Source: Muricea muricata (Eukaryota; Cnidaria; Anthozoa; Malacalcyonacea; Plexauridae). Taken from it: a stretch of 64,000 nt of DNA. The notes under the pieces are model-generated. The model saw nothing but the letters and a program-made list of their open reading frames with translations. It searched no databases and was not told where the DNA came from. Below are positions 55,013-64,000 of this stretch, piece by piece (positions within the stretch are counted from its first letter, which is position 1; every line of letters starts with the position of its first letter). The stretch is from the NCBI GenBank assembly GCA_963855995.1, contig OY979724.1, forward strand, positions 8,441,032-8,505,031. Direction: 5' to 3'. The position numbers and the translations under genes were made by a program.

Positions 55013-57426
55013 AACTCGAAAAGGTTTTGTGCGAAGAGTACAAGCGCAGAGCAGAAAATTTTCAACCGTTGTCTTGGATTGACAAAGTGCAGTTCAACCT
55101 GGAAAACCTTTACACAAAACTGTCTGTTGTAAAAAGAAAAAAATCTGGTTGGAAAAAAACAAATCAAATTGTTGAACTTCCTGACATTTTCGATGAAGAT
55201 GAAGAGTCAGGATCAAGTCCAAAAATTATCCTAATCGAGGGGAGTCCGGGGACAGGTAAAACAACGCTAAGCTTGAAACTTGCGTATGATTGGGCCACAG
55301 GTAAAATGCCAAACGAGTTTCCAGAAGTAGAACTAGTTCTGTTGATCAAGTGCCGGGATATGGAAGATAGCATTCAGGAATCAGCCAAGACGCAGCTTTT
55401 GCCTTGGGATAACGATCAGTTGCGGAATGCTTTAGACTCTTCTATTCACTCGGGTAAGATAATGTTAATCATTGATGGGGTCGATGAGATTCCAAAAAGT
55501 GCGGAAAGTCATGTTGTCGACTTGTTAAACAGAAAAGTTCTGCGAAATTGTTATGTGGTCGTCACATCTAGGCAAGAGAAGGGAATGGAAGTGCGGAAAT
55601 GTTGCGATAAACTATTAGAAATCGACGGATTTTCAGATGAAAGTAGAAACAGTTTCATTGATAAATACTTCACAAGCAACATTGATCTTGCACAAAAACT
55701 GCAGGAAAAGATACGAACAAGCACTGAGAATAACCTCCAATCGCTGGCCACAAACCCGTTGAATGCATTGCTGTTGTGTGTTGTTTTTGAAGATAATAAA
55801 GGCGATCTGCCTACGACGGTAACTGAGCTATATGAAAATATTGTGAAGTGTATTTGGGAACGCTATTGCAAAAGGAAAGGACCGGAAGAAAAATTAGATT
55901 CGTTCAAAAAGGCTATGGAAACCTTGGGTGATCTGGCATACAAATGCCTTATTGAAGACGACACATTGTATTTCCGCGAAAGCATGTTGAAAGACGACGT
56001 CCAAAGGCAGTGTACTAACATGGGTTTCTCATATAAGGACGATATCAGTACAAAAATATTAAAGCCGGACAATGCGTATTGGTTTCTTCACAAAACGTTT
56101 CAAGAATATTTTGCAGCGTATTATTGTGTATATATTGAAAAAGAAATCGACATGTCAAAGTTATGTCATTACACGCGTACGGACGGTGCGAAATTCATGC
56201 AAGTTTTAAAGTTCATGTCTTCTATGTTGCAGAAAGAAAACGCCGAGGGCCATAAAAATTTCATAAAACAACTAGGATCATACCTCTCTTCTCAAGATGA
56301 TGGGCATGTGTACGTTGCTGTCTTGGATAATTTATGCGAAGTCCTTTCTGAGAATCACCTCGATAAGGGAATAGCTGGTATTGTTAAAACATTCATTCCG
56401 GGGGACTTGAGAGTTGACGATTACCGTCATTTTAATTTGTCTAGTTTTCGTAGAATTACGCCTCGTATTTTAAATCTTCTTGGAACAGGAAGTGAAGATG
56501 ACGAAACCGTTTCTTTTGGAACATTAAGTTTCCAGAACTCAATGCATGATACAGAATGGTTAAGGCTGATTTGCGAGGCACTAAAGCAAAACCTCCATGT
56601 CTATACGATGGTATTAGATAATTGCGAATTGGACGAAAATTATCTGCAAGAAATGTTGTCTAAGAACTCGACTGTACGGGAATTACATCTTCTAAACAAC
56701 AGTATGAACTATGAATCATTGATTATATTGGTAAATGGTTTACGTGAAAACTCTACTCTAGAATTACTAAATCTTTTTAATAATAATTTGGGACACATGA
56801 TTAAATCCGCTCCAAAATCTACAGAAATGGCTGAAATCTTTGAAACCAATGTTACTTTAGAGGTACTGGACTTGACTTGTAATCCACTGGGTTCTGACGG
56901 AGTGACTTGGATTGCCCAGGCACTAGAATCGAACAAAGGGGTGAAAAAACTTTATCTTATGAATACCAAATGTGATGACGATGGAGCAGGAGCACTTGCA
57001 AAAATGTTACGCATTAATAAAACGCTCGAATATCTTTATCTATCTAACCTATACGATAACTGCCAATACAAGAACAATATTGGTGACAACGGAGCAACTG
57101 CCCTTGCTGATGTACTGAAGGAATACAATTCTTCAATAAGAGAGCTTCATCTTTCCCAGAATAAAAACATCATAAATACAGGATTAAGAAAACTTACAGA
57201 AACAGTGCAGAAAAACAAGACACTGAAATTACATATCCATCAGCCTGAACAGAACAGCATGACACTTGATAAAGAAACAGTAGAAACTATAAAACCAGGC
57301 TGTACTACGAAGAAGTTGACTAATTTTCTTGCAGTGGAATATATACAGGGTAAGATAACAGCTACCTCCTTCACAAGCGTTTTATTGGCGGGAATTTTAA
57401 GAAATGTATTAGATACCGTTTTCTAG
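55013..57426 (+). CDS. Gene B NACHT-LRR exon
   Basis: Acceptor ttccag, phase 1, about 804 codons to TAG. Same order as gene A: pre-NACHT YKRRAENFQPLSWID; Walker A GSPGTGKTT (near 55240); Walker B IMLIIDGVDEIP; VVTSRQ; FLHKTFQEYFAAYYC; ribonuclease-inhibitor-type LRRs. The LRR part has diverged much more from gene A than the NACHT part, with a small insertion (NNLGHMIKSAPKS). Near the end, AGG|GTAAGA after 57349 is a strong phase-1 donor; using it would skip the last 25 codons and the stop and lead to exons at 58273 and 63550. The exon therefore has two possible 3' ends: stop at 57426, or splicing on. Confidence 0.9.
57349..57355 (+). promoter_or_regulatory. Candidate alternative 5' splice site in gene B NACHT-LRR exon
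   Basis: Exon end ...ATA CAG G then GTAAGAT: a good donor in phase 1, the same phase as every downstream module acceptor in the locus. The codon context EYIQG resembles the DIEG/VIEG ends of the other modules. The gene A exon lacks this site. Confidence 0.5.
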
Positions 57427-57487
57427 CGGAATAGTACCGTATAGTTGTGTACCGATACCGATCAGAAGATAAGATAAATCATTACCG

Positions 57488-57493
57488 AATAAA
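57488..57493 (+). promoter_or_regulatory. Candidate polyadenylation signal for gene B short form
   Basis: AATAAA 62 bp after the gene B stop codon. Confidence 0.4.
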
Positions 57494-57499
57494 AAACGG

Positions 57500-58200
57500 A
57501 TACCGGATAAGAACCACATACTCAACGTCCTCAGACATTTACTGATTAAAAAAATATTTTAAACTAATATTACAACTCCAACATGTTTTATACAATAATA
57601 ACAATGAGTAACCATCTTATTATTTGCATTAGCAAGGGTTTTTTTCGCGTCTTCATATACTTTTGAACCGCGGTCAACTTTTCTATTTGATGCTTATAAT
57701 AAAATCTGTCACAGTGTAAAAATCCATCGGATATTTTGTTTGTCCCATGGCTGACTAGACATATGATTCAAATGTCTATGAGTACTTCTAATGGTCACAG
57801 AGTGATGCGAATGTGTCCCATCGTCCAGTGGACGAATGGAGATTGGAATGCACAGTGGGCAATTCGAATGTCCAGTTAGTCCACTAGAATGATCAAGTCG
57901 TCATTCAAATGACCATTCATCGATTGGACGAATGGAGACGTCCACTGAACACTTAAATGTTCATTAGACACGTTGCATAGGTATTAGACATGCATGTGAG
58001 GTTGTGACGTCATTTGTGAAATGGACAAAAACGGCCGTCAACGTAACAGGCATTTGTGCAACGCATACAAAAGAAGTGTGTCTAATAAAGTCAGTCCTTC
58101 GCAAAAACGTTGTCAGTAATAATGATAAATACTCACTTGTTTAGTTCTCCGGGAATCATTTTAAAAGAAGTTTTGAAATAGATTTAAACATGGATAATTT
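57500..58200. other. Gap after gene B
   Basis: AT-rich. Around 57770-57970 are partly repeated TGGACGAATGGAGA units (57832 and 57927) and related GTCCA-type motifs; perhaps a decayed repeat. No gene recognised. Confidence 0.35.
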
Positions 58201-58272
58201 AGTAAGAACGGTTATTTAGAAAAGTTTCTGTTAGAGTAGCTTTGAAAACTTGTATTTCTTTTTACGACACAG

Positions 58273-58350
58273 ATTCTGACACCGATTCTGACATTACGCA
58301 CGCTCAAGAGAATTACCCGGGACAAAAATCATCGTCGTCGCAAGCACAAG
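58273..58350 (+). CDS. Linker mini-exon L2 upstream of the kinase exon
   Basis: 78 nt, acceptor acgacacag, donor gtaaat, phase 1-1; encodes DSDTDSDITHAQENYPG and a Ser/Gln tail. Paralogous to the gene A L2 exons including about 60 bp of upstream intron. It can join gene B (donor after 57349) and the kinase exon (63550) in frame. Confidence 0.6.
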
Positions 58351-58890
58351 GTAAATACTTTGAAAAGCTGCCTCATATATCACTTTTTTATTAGATGTAA
58401 TACAGTTTAGTTTTATTTTCCAATTTACTCTTGCTCTTGGAGAGAGGGTGGGTCATGTAAAAATATGCAGAAATTTATACACACATATGATTCACACTGA
58501 CTAGTGTTTCTCTTTACTTTGAAGATGAGTAATCGATCATATGGTACTAGTGACTGAATTATATATTCTTGAGTAAAATACTGAAGGAATATGTTCATTC
58601 TCCTTTTTTATCGCTGTGCCAAGTCAGCCACAAGTAATCCAAAGGCCACACAGACCGGACGCGATTTTTCAATTTTCAAAAGCAAATTTTGTGAAAGGTA
58701 CTGACGTCATCATGAGGGGGGCCCATTGGGACGAAATATTAAGGACAGTGGAGCTATATCTTGTTACAATTCCATGTCTCGTACAATTTACCCGATGAGC
58801 AGATGAGCACCTACTCATAACTACTCGTGTGCACATGCTCACACGCTCATATGGCCCGATTGCTGGATAGGCGACTTCCCTACGGAGATC

Positions 58891-59274
58891 TGTAACGATG
58901 TTGCGCTATAAAACAAAGTTTTCAATGGTATAAAGCCTTTATTAAACAGTCCTATTTCGCTAAGTCCATGCATGTAGTTTTTACAGCAATCAAAAACAAC
59001 AACACGAAGTATTACACAATACTTCGGGACTGATTGTAACCGTCTTTAGGTACATGTATAATAAACATTTGAACAGCTATATACCGTAATTTGAACAGTT
59101 CTACTCAAAACATTATAGAAACTTTATTGTTGTAAAAAACTTTACAATATACATTTCAAAACACATGTTTGCGTCTCTGTCATTCACCTTAACGCGATGA
59201 CGTCATCTTTTGCTTAAACCGCCATCTTGCATACTAATTACTTCCGATCCCAAAGGGACGGGTGTACTATACAC
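58891..59274. repeat. Possible solo LTR
   Basis: Starts TGTAACGATGTTGCG and may end GTACTATACA; has two CTTTATT (AATAAAG on the minus strand) signals near 58937 and 59120 and a CpG-bearing CGATGACGTCATC. No matching target duplication, so only a candidate. Confidence 0.3.
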
Positions 59275-59793
59275 TATTGGTGTACTATATGTGGAAGATT
59301 CCAAAGAATTGCTTTTTTGTATTTTATATTTGCACCATTTAGCCATTGCATTACAAAACTATCTTGCAACAGAAAAATGATCAAGTTCACATCTTCTGCT
59401 TTTCGGAAAGGGTGGGTCAGGATTTTTTTGCAGCGATTTAAGGGAGGACTACAGATTTTCGTGCAACTTTTAAGGGGTGGGCTACAAGAAAGCATGCACT
59501 ATATATTTGATTTTCCCACCCAACCCATCTCTAACTTTATGATTGGTCCCTTTTTTACTTTTTTCGGGTGAACATTTACTAGTAGTTAATACCTGACTTG
59601 AATAATATATGCTATATGTAATGATATAATAGACGTATAATAGATAATTTATTTATTTATTTATGAACAATATTTTGACAGAGATGCTCAGTTCAGCAAA
59701 GCTGGTTTGAATGGGGCTTTGTATTAAGTAATATTAAATAGCACAATTTTAAATTACAAATTACATTGGATGCAAGATACAATTATATGTATT

Positions 59794-59892
59794 ATTTACA
59801 ACATGAGCGACCGTGTTGTATCAGCATATACAAACTCGAGCCGAAGGCGAGAGTTGTATATCTGATACAACACGGACGCGAATGTTGTAAAT
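59794..59892. repeat. Foldback hairpin 4
   Basis: ATTTACAACAT...CCGTGTTGTATCAG...ATACAAACTCGAG mirrored around CCGAAGG. With the downstream part to about 60075 it forms a second copy of the repeat at 45350-45880. Confidence 0.75.
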
Positions 59893-60399
59893 AGCTTGTG
59901 AAACTCTCCAATTTTATAGATTAGTTTGCGAAGTAATTTTGAAAATAGATCTTATATAAGACGAGAAAATCAAAGTTAAAGTTTATGAAAATCAACAGAA
60001 TTCTGTATCAGAGTATACAAACTCCTTCACGCTCATGATTTCTTTTGTGTTTTCTTTATGAATTATTAATGAGTTTCACAAATTACTGGTACAAGTCATC
60101 ACAAGCAATACAAAAGGAGAGATAGAAATAATAATGAACATACATAGAAGGCTTAATTTTAGAAAAATGATTTAAGAGCTTTTTGAATGGCAGAAAAACT
60201 GACGTATTGCGTACTTTAGTACTTAACAAATTCCCAGTTACGAATAATGATGGTCTTGGACTTTGATTTAGACTTGGAATATATAAGACTTGAACTTGAG
60301 AATGTCGGAGATGTCAAGAGACTTGTAAATACTGCACTTGTCTATAACGCTGCGGAAGACCTATATAGTTGATGATAAATTTTTCTCAACTATTTCGGC

Positions 60400-60940
60400 C
60401 TCGAATTTCGACATGTGTATGGTCTTCACTCGAATTAAGACACATTTACCCTTTCGAAGTTTTTGTTCCAGTTTGGCTCAACCAACAATGTACGAAAGCT
60501 GAGAAGTGAATTCTACTTTTTAACTTCGGACATCACACTGTCAGTCTGTACTTATATTATAAACTGTGCATTCCTTGTGCATCCGCCATAAGTAAAGAAT
60601 GACAGTGTTCATTGCAAATATAAGGTTTGCGATCTGTTGGGAGAGCAATCACGTTTTGCTTATGGGATAGGGGAAATGAAAGACGCAAATAACGCGTTTT
60701 TTACGATTCCCTGATGTTTGTTTTGATACAACAAACAAGCTTGTGAGATTTTTACTTTGTGATGAGAAAACAAATAAAATAGAAAATAAATACCATGAAA
60801 TTATTTCGACTACCTAACTGTAGTCTGCGACAGGTTAAAGCGGAATACATGACTTACAAGCATGTGGGAGCCTTGCTCGCGCACAGAGTAGATACGTTAG
60901 AGGTCTCACACGGGGGTGCAAATTGGCCTCGGCTTGGTCG
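60400..60940. repeat. Segment paralogous to the end of the gene A linker array
   Basis: Shares TAAAGAATGACAGTG-type, ATTGCAAATxTAAG, TTTTGATxCAACAAAC, TTTACTTTGTGATGAGAAAA and CATGACTTACAAGC-like stretches with 24540-24960. Together with the L2 exon at 58273 it shows that a block of the gene A linker region was copied in front of the kinase exon. Confidence 0.72.
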
Positions 60941-61364
60941 CCAAGTTGAAAGAGAGCCTCCACAGGAATGTCAACTGGATTTTAAAACGCGGCGAAAACA
61001 AAAGAATGTAGATGTATGATATGCACAAGACATTCAGTGGTGTATGACACCTGATCATTGGGGGGGGGGCACATATTCATGTATTCGTTTTCTGCACAAT
61101 CAAGTTCGTTTGAAATCGATTAGTTTGGTGATCTGAGCACACACACAAATGAATATGTGTCCCGCCCAAGTGCCATGTGCCATTCAAAACATCAACTATA
61201 TATATACATCAACTAAGATAAAAAAACCTGATATAATGAAAATTTCATTCACACAAAATACAAAACTAATCATACATACATATTACACCTATGTGCTTAC
61301 AATAGTTAAGGTTGACAATTTGGTTAAGCCACGTTCTCATTTGGTCATAGTAAAGTCACTTTTG

Positions 61365-61462
61365 ATGATGTGATGTAGCCTATAGATATGATGTGATACA
61401 GCCTATATTCTTGATGATGTGATGTAGCGTGAATGCAATCATTGTTTGGCGATTGCATTCGT
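61365..61462. repeat. Short tandem repeat and hairpin
   Basis: TGATGTGATGTAGCCTATA-like unit in about three imperfect copies, followed by a mirror pair GAATGCAATCA / TGATTGCATTC-type (61431-61460). Confidence 0.6.
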
Positions 61463-62039
61463 TAAATAAAAACTAGTGTGGCATTTTTAAAGTTTTAATA
61501 TGTTGTACTCAAATTAGTCATATCAGATCGGCGACTTTGATATATTCACGATCTTTACGATAAAATAGAAACTACTTCAAACTAGACTTAACTACATTGC
61601 CAAACTGTGTGTCGTCTTAACTAAGTGTTCAGTTTGTAGAGATTGTAGTTATATTGCTCATCATATCTATAAATAATATATATAGTGTATAAAAAGTTTG
61701 TTGACTTGTTGCATATACGGATAGAAAACAGAGATGAACTAAAGTAAACAAAAGAGCTTATCTATTTTTATATTGAGTAGTGATGCTCCCAATGACTAAT
61801 AGGCGGTACAATGACAAGTCATGATAACTTGTTTTATTAAAAAAATTTTTTGAAATTTACTTGACATGAGAAAAACATTTGTTGGGAGAATAACAAGAAA
61901 ATAAGAAAATGTTCGAAAGAAAGTCATTAAAAAATTTTTAAATTTGGAAAATATTTTCGTAAGTAAGAAAACTTTAAGATTAATTTGTTAATCAATTTCA
62001 ATTTTCTTAAATCAGTTGCAAGTTGCAATAACTCATTGA

Positions 62040-62745
62040 ATAAAATCAGTCCCATCTCAACAGCTTTATAATACAAATGAAACCTTCCAGAGGAGAATCT
62101 CAGAAAGAAACAAGCCTGAGTAAAAGTGACTTGATAAACAAATTAGATAAGTTCACGATCTTTGTGTACAAAAAGTAGATCAAGTATTAAATTTTCAGTA
62201 CAAAGACGTTAATAAGATCAACTCTTGAATAATCTCTTCAATAATCTTTCCTTGACACTGCATAGATCTGCAGAGGCGATGTTATGTAATGACGTTCATG
62301 CTCAAAACAATCTAGCATAGAATCCTCGACGAAAATATTACGTACAAATGTAAAAATATATTATTCTGTGTCATATCTGCGCACAAAGCTTGCACGCGTA
62401 CGGCAAAATTCGATAGCAGCCGATGCTTGATGTCCGAGCCATCTATGGGGCTGTAAGTAAACATTCGGAATACAGAAACGTCCGAAATCAGAATTCTCGT
62501 ATGCACACGAACAACACCCAAATTGTGCTCACACGATGACATAGGTGTCTTACTTACAGTGGACACAAGAACTGATGTAGCTTGATTAACTTTGCAACCA
62601 GGGACAGCGTAGGGGGGGGGGGGCTCAGCCCCGTAACTTTTATCGCAGATGAAGATCTCTATGCTGATACTGGGCCGTAGTGTTAATAAAAAATCCTGCA
62701 AAGTTACTAAAACTCTAGAGGAATGCAATGACTTGAGAGGTACCT
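62040..62745. repeat. Intron segment paralogous to 54050-54450
   Basis: See the partner entry. It carries extra sequence and a longer G run (62612-62623). It lies 0.8 kb before the kinase exon. Confidence 0.72.
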
Positions 62746-62789
62746 TGAGCTAAATTTATAAACGATGTGAGTCTAAAATGACATTTTTA

Positions 62790-63440
62790 CAGTACTTAAT
62801 AACATGGAATGAGGAGGGTGTTTTTGACCCTCCAGTCTTGCCCTAGGCCCTAGAGTAAGGGGCTCCAATTGGAGAGAAAGTCTAAAATTGAACAAAACCC
62901 TATCAAAATCGGAGTGCAAGAGCAAATTGAAATAATTTTTCATAGTATTCAGTTGTAATTGAGCCATGGACTTACGAGACAAGCAATAAATTTGGCCTAA
63001 CCCCCCCCCCTTTCCCCCAGTATAATCAGGAATATTAATTAGTCGGGAAATTTTGCTGTTAAGGTCTTGTTTCATTGATTTTGCAAATATTTTCTTCTCA
63101 TTCGTTGCCTACTCCATACACAAAATCTCACTCCAGAAATGACATTAAAGAGACGCTATTAAAAAATTCCCGGGGAGTATGCAACGGACCCCCTAGATGT
63201 TCTCGCGGCTTCGACGCTCGTCGAACAGACTCACGTTCGGCCTTTTCCCACCCCTTGCATCTATGAACTGAGCTCTTGAACCTATGAATTGAACAATTTA
63301 TATTAAATGTATTCTCGATGGTTTGGAGTACTGTACGCCTGTTTTTGTCTTTTTAATTTTTGTTGTTTGAAAATAATTACGTCCTAGGGGGCCCTAATAT
63401 GATTTTGCCCCGGGCCCAGCGAATTCTCTTGGCGGCCCTG
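62790..63440. repeat. Decayed hAT-like MITE sequence
   Basis: Contains TTAATTAGTCGGG and a CTCGCGGCTTCGACGCTCGTC-like segment resembling the hAT MITE at 26557-26883, C runs, and CGGGCCCAGCGAATT..GGCGGCCCTG near 63410. Limits uncertain. Confidence 0.4.
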
Positions 63441-63549
63441 CATGACATATTTTATAGGTAACAAATGATGGTTCCAAAGGTTTTAATTAGCTTTGGTCAA
63501 AAGTTAATTTTTTTTTTGCAAGATATCAATCGTTTATAATTATTTACAG

Positions 63550-64000
63550 AGAACCGAGAATCATGGGAGTGGAAACCGAATTCGAAAACTCATAGAGAAA
63601 AGTTCGAAGAGTTTTTGAAACATGATCCCAAAGATATCGATGTAATAAGCACTGTACGTGTTTGTAAGGACAAAAGGTTTCTTGTTGGTGAAGGAGGAAA
63701 TAGTAATGGGGTTTATATAGGATTAGGAACGGATGGAAGCGAGAAGGCTGTGAAAATTTTTGACAAAGTTACTCATCGTAATGTCTGTGAAAACGAAAAG
63801 GATTTGTTGATGAACAAGGAAATTAAAACGTCAAACCATGTTGTGAAATACTGGAACTTCGACAAGACAAGTAACAGAGACTTCGCATATTTGATCATGG
63901 ACTTGTACGAGGGAACGTTAGAAGATTTTATTGTTACTAATGAGAGCCCGGATCCTGTAAATTTTGCACCAAAAATCATTGAGCAAATTTTGACAGGATT
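63550..64000 (+). CDS. IRE1/RNase L-like protein kinase exon (cut by window edge)
   Basis: Acceptor tttacag, phase 1, open to the end of the window (150 codons). After a charged start (ESWEWKPNSK) it shows a kinase N-lobe: glycine-loop-like GEGGNSNGVYIG, AVKIF with the beta-3 Lys, NKEIKTSNHVVKYWNF, and the hinge-like LIMDLYEGTLEDFI. The short alphaC region and the hinge (x-L-C/Y-x-x-TL-x-x-F/Y) are typical of IRE1 and RNase L pseudokinase/kinase domains, which are followed by a KEN ribonuclease; that part would lie beyond 64000. The exon has no start codon and must be spliced to an upstream module; candidates are 58273-58350 and gene B. Confidence 0.72.

Noticed and set aside
58587-58682. Possible extra exon after the L2 mini-exon (ends GTG AAA G before gtactg, phase 1)
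   Set aside because: The only phase-1 acceptor lacks a pyrimidine tract, and the acceptor with a good tract gives the wrong phase. No paralogue in gene A.

Overview
The window is eukaryotic: about 36% G+C by eye, intron-rich and crowded with transposons. The gene content suggests a cnidarian-like marine invertebrate (inference, not proven). It has NACHT-LRR immune receptors, P2X7 C-terminal-like proteins, an IRE1-like kinase, CR1/L2-type LINEs with a GDSL-esterase ORF1, hAT/ZMYM1-like transposase relics, a Ty3/gypsy remnant and many MITEs. There is no sign of bacterial operons, CRISPR arrays or rRNA.

The main content is a family of modular genes on the + strand built from exons whose phases fit one another. 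Gene A (9777-34706) can be read as: exon 1 (42 codons, from ATG) - exon 2 (a hydrophobic stretch and a 2A ribosome-skipping motif, DVEKNPGP) - a 591-nt restriction-endonuclease-like exon with D-x3-D-G and Q-x-K motifs - an array of about 985-bp tandem repeats, each with small basic (63 nt) and acidic/Ser-rich (78-90 nt) exons - a second 591-nt endonuclease-like exon - one large NACHT-LRR exon. Exon 1 joins exon 2 in phase 2. Every later junction is phase 1, so the modules can be skipped or repeated without losing frame. Gene B (43261-57426) has the same exon 1, the same 2A exon and a NACHT-LRR exon, but no endonuclease exon was found. Its NACHT-LRR exon contains a good phase-1 splice donor (after 57349). 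Downstream lie another acidic mini-exon (58273-58350) and an IRE1/RNase L-like kinase exon (63550 to the window edge), both also phase 1. The introns before the gene B NACHT exon and before the kinase exon are paralogous, so the terminal effector module appears to have been exchanged by duplication.

Layout: 224-1191, P2X7-like gene on the minus strand. 1728-9920 and 35778-43405, two copies of an 8-kb segmental duplication holding the same series of dead elements (LINE RT, DIRS-like gag, hAT transposase, an unknown ORF, a PIN-like fragment) and ending in exon 1 of genes A and B. 9905-17420, gene A intron 1 with several MITEs. 17325-19720 and 45920-47960, duplicated surroundings of the 2A exon. 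20202-25840, endonuclease and linker exons. 25841-32409, an intron filled by a gypsy relic that is itself hit by a hAT MITE and by a LINE, the LINE carrying a further MITE. 32410-34706, NACHT-LRR A. 48055 to about 53100, a LINE with both ORFs open, in gene B intron 2. 55013-57426, NACHT-LRR B. 57427-63549, repeats plus the mini-exon. 63550-64000, kinase.

Proposed biology (inference): a leader that either separates by 2A skipping or acts as a signal sequence, and a nuclease effector attached to a NACHT-LRR sensor. This resembles bacterial antiviral STAND NTPases that carry N-terminal nucleases. No splicing, cleavage or nuclease activity is shown by the sequence itself; all exon joins are read from splice consensus and phase.
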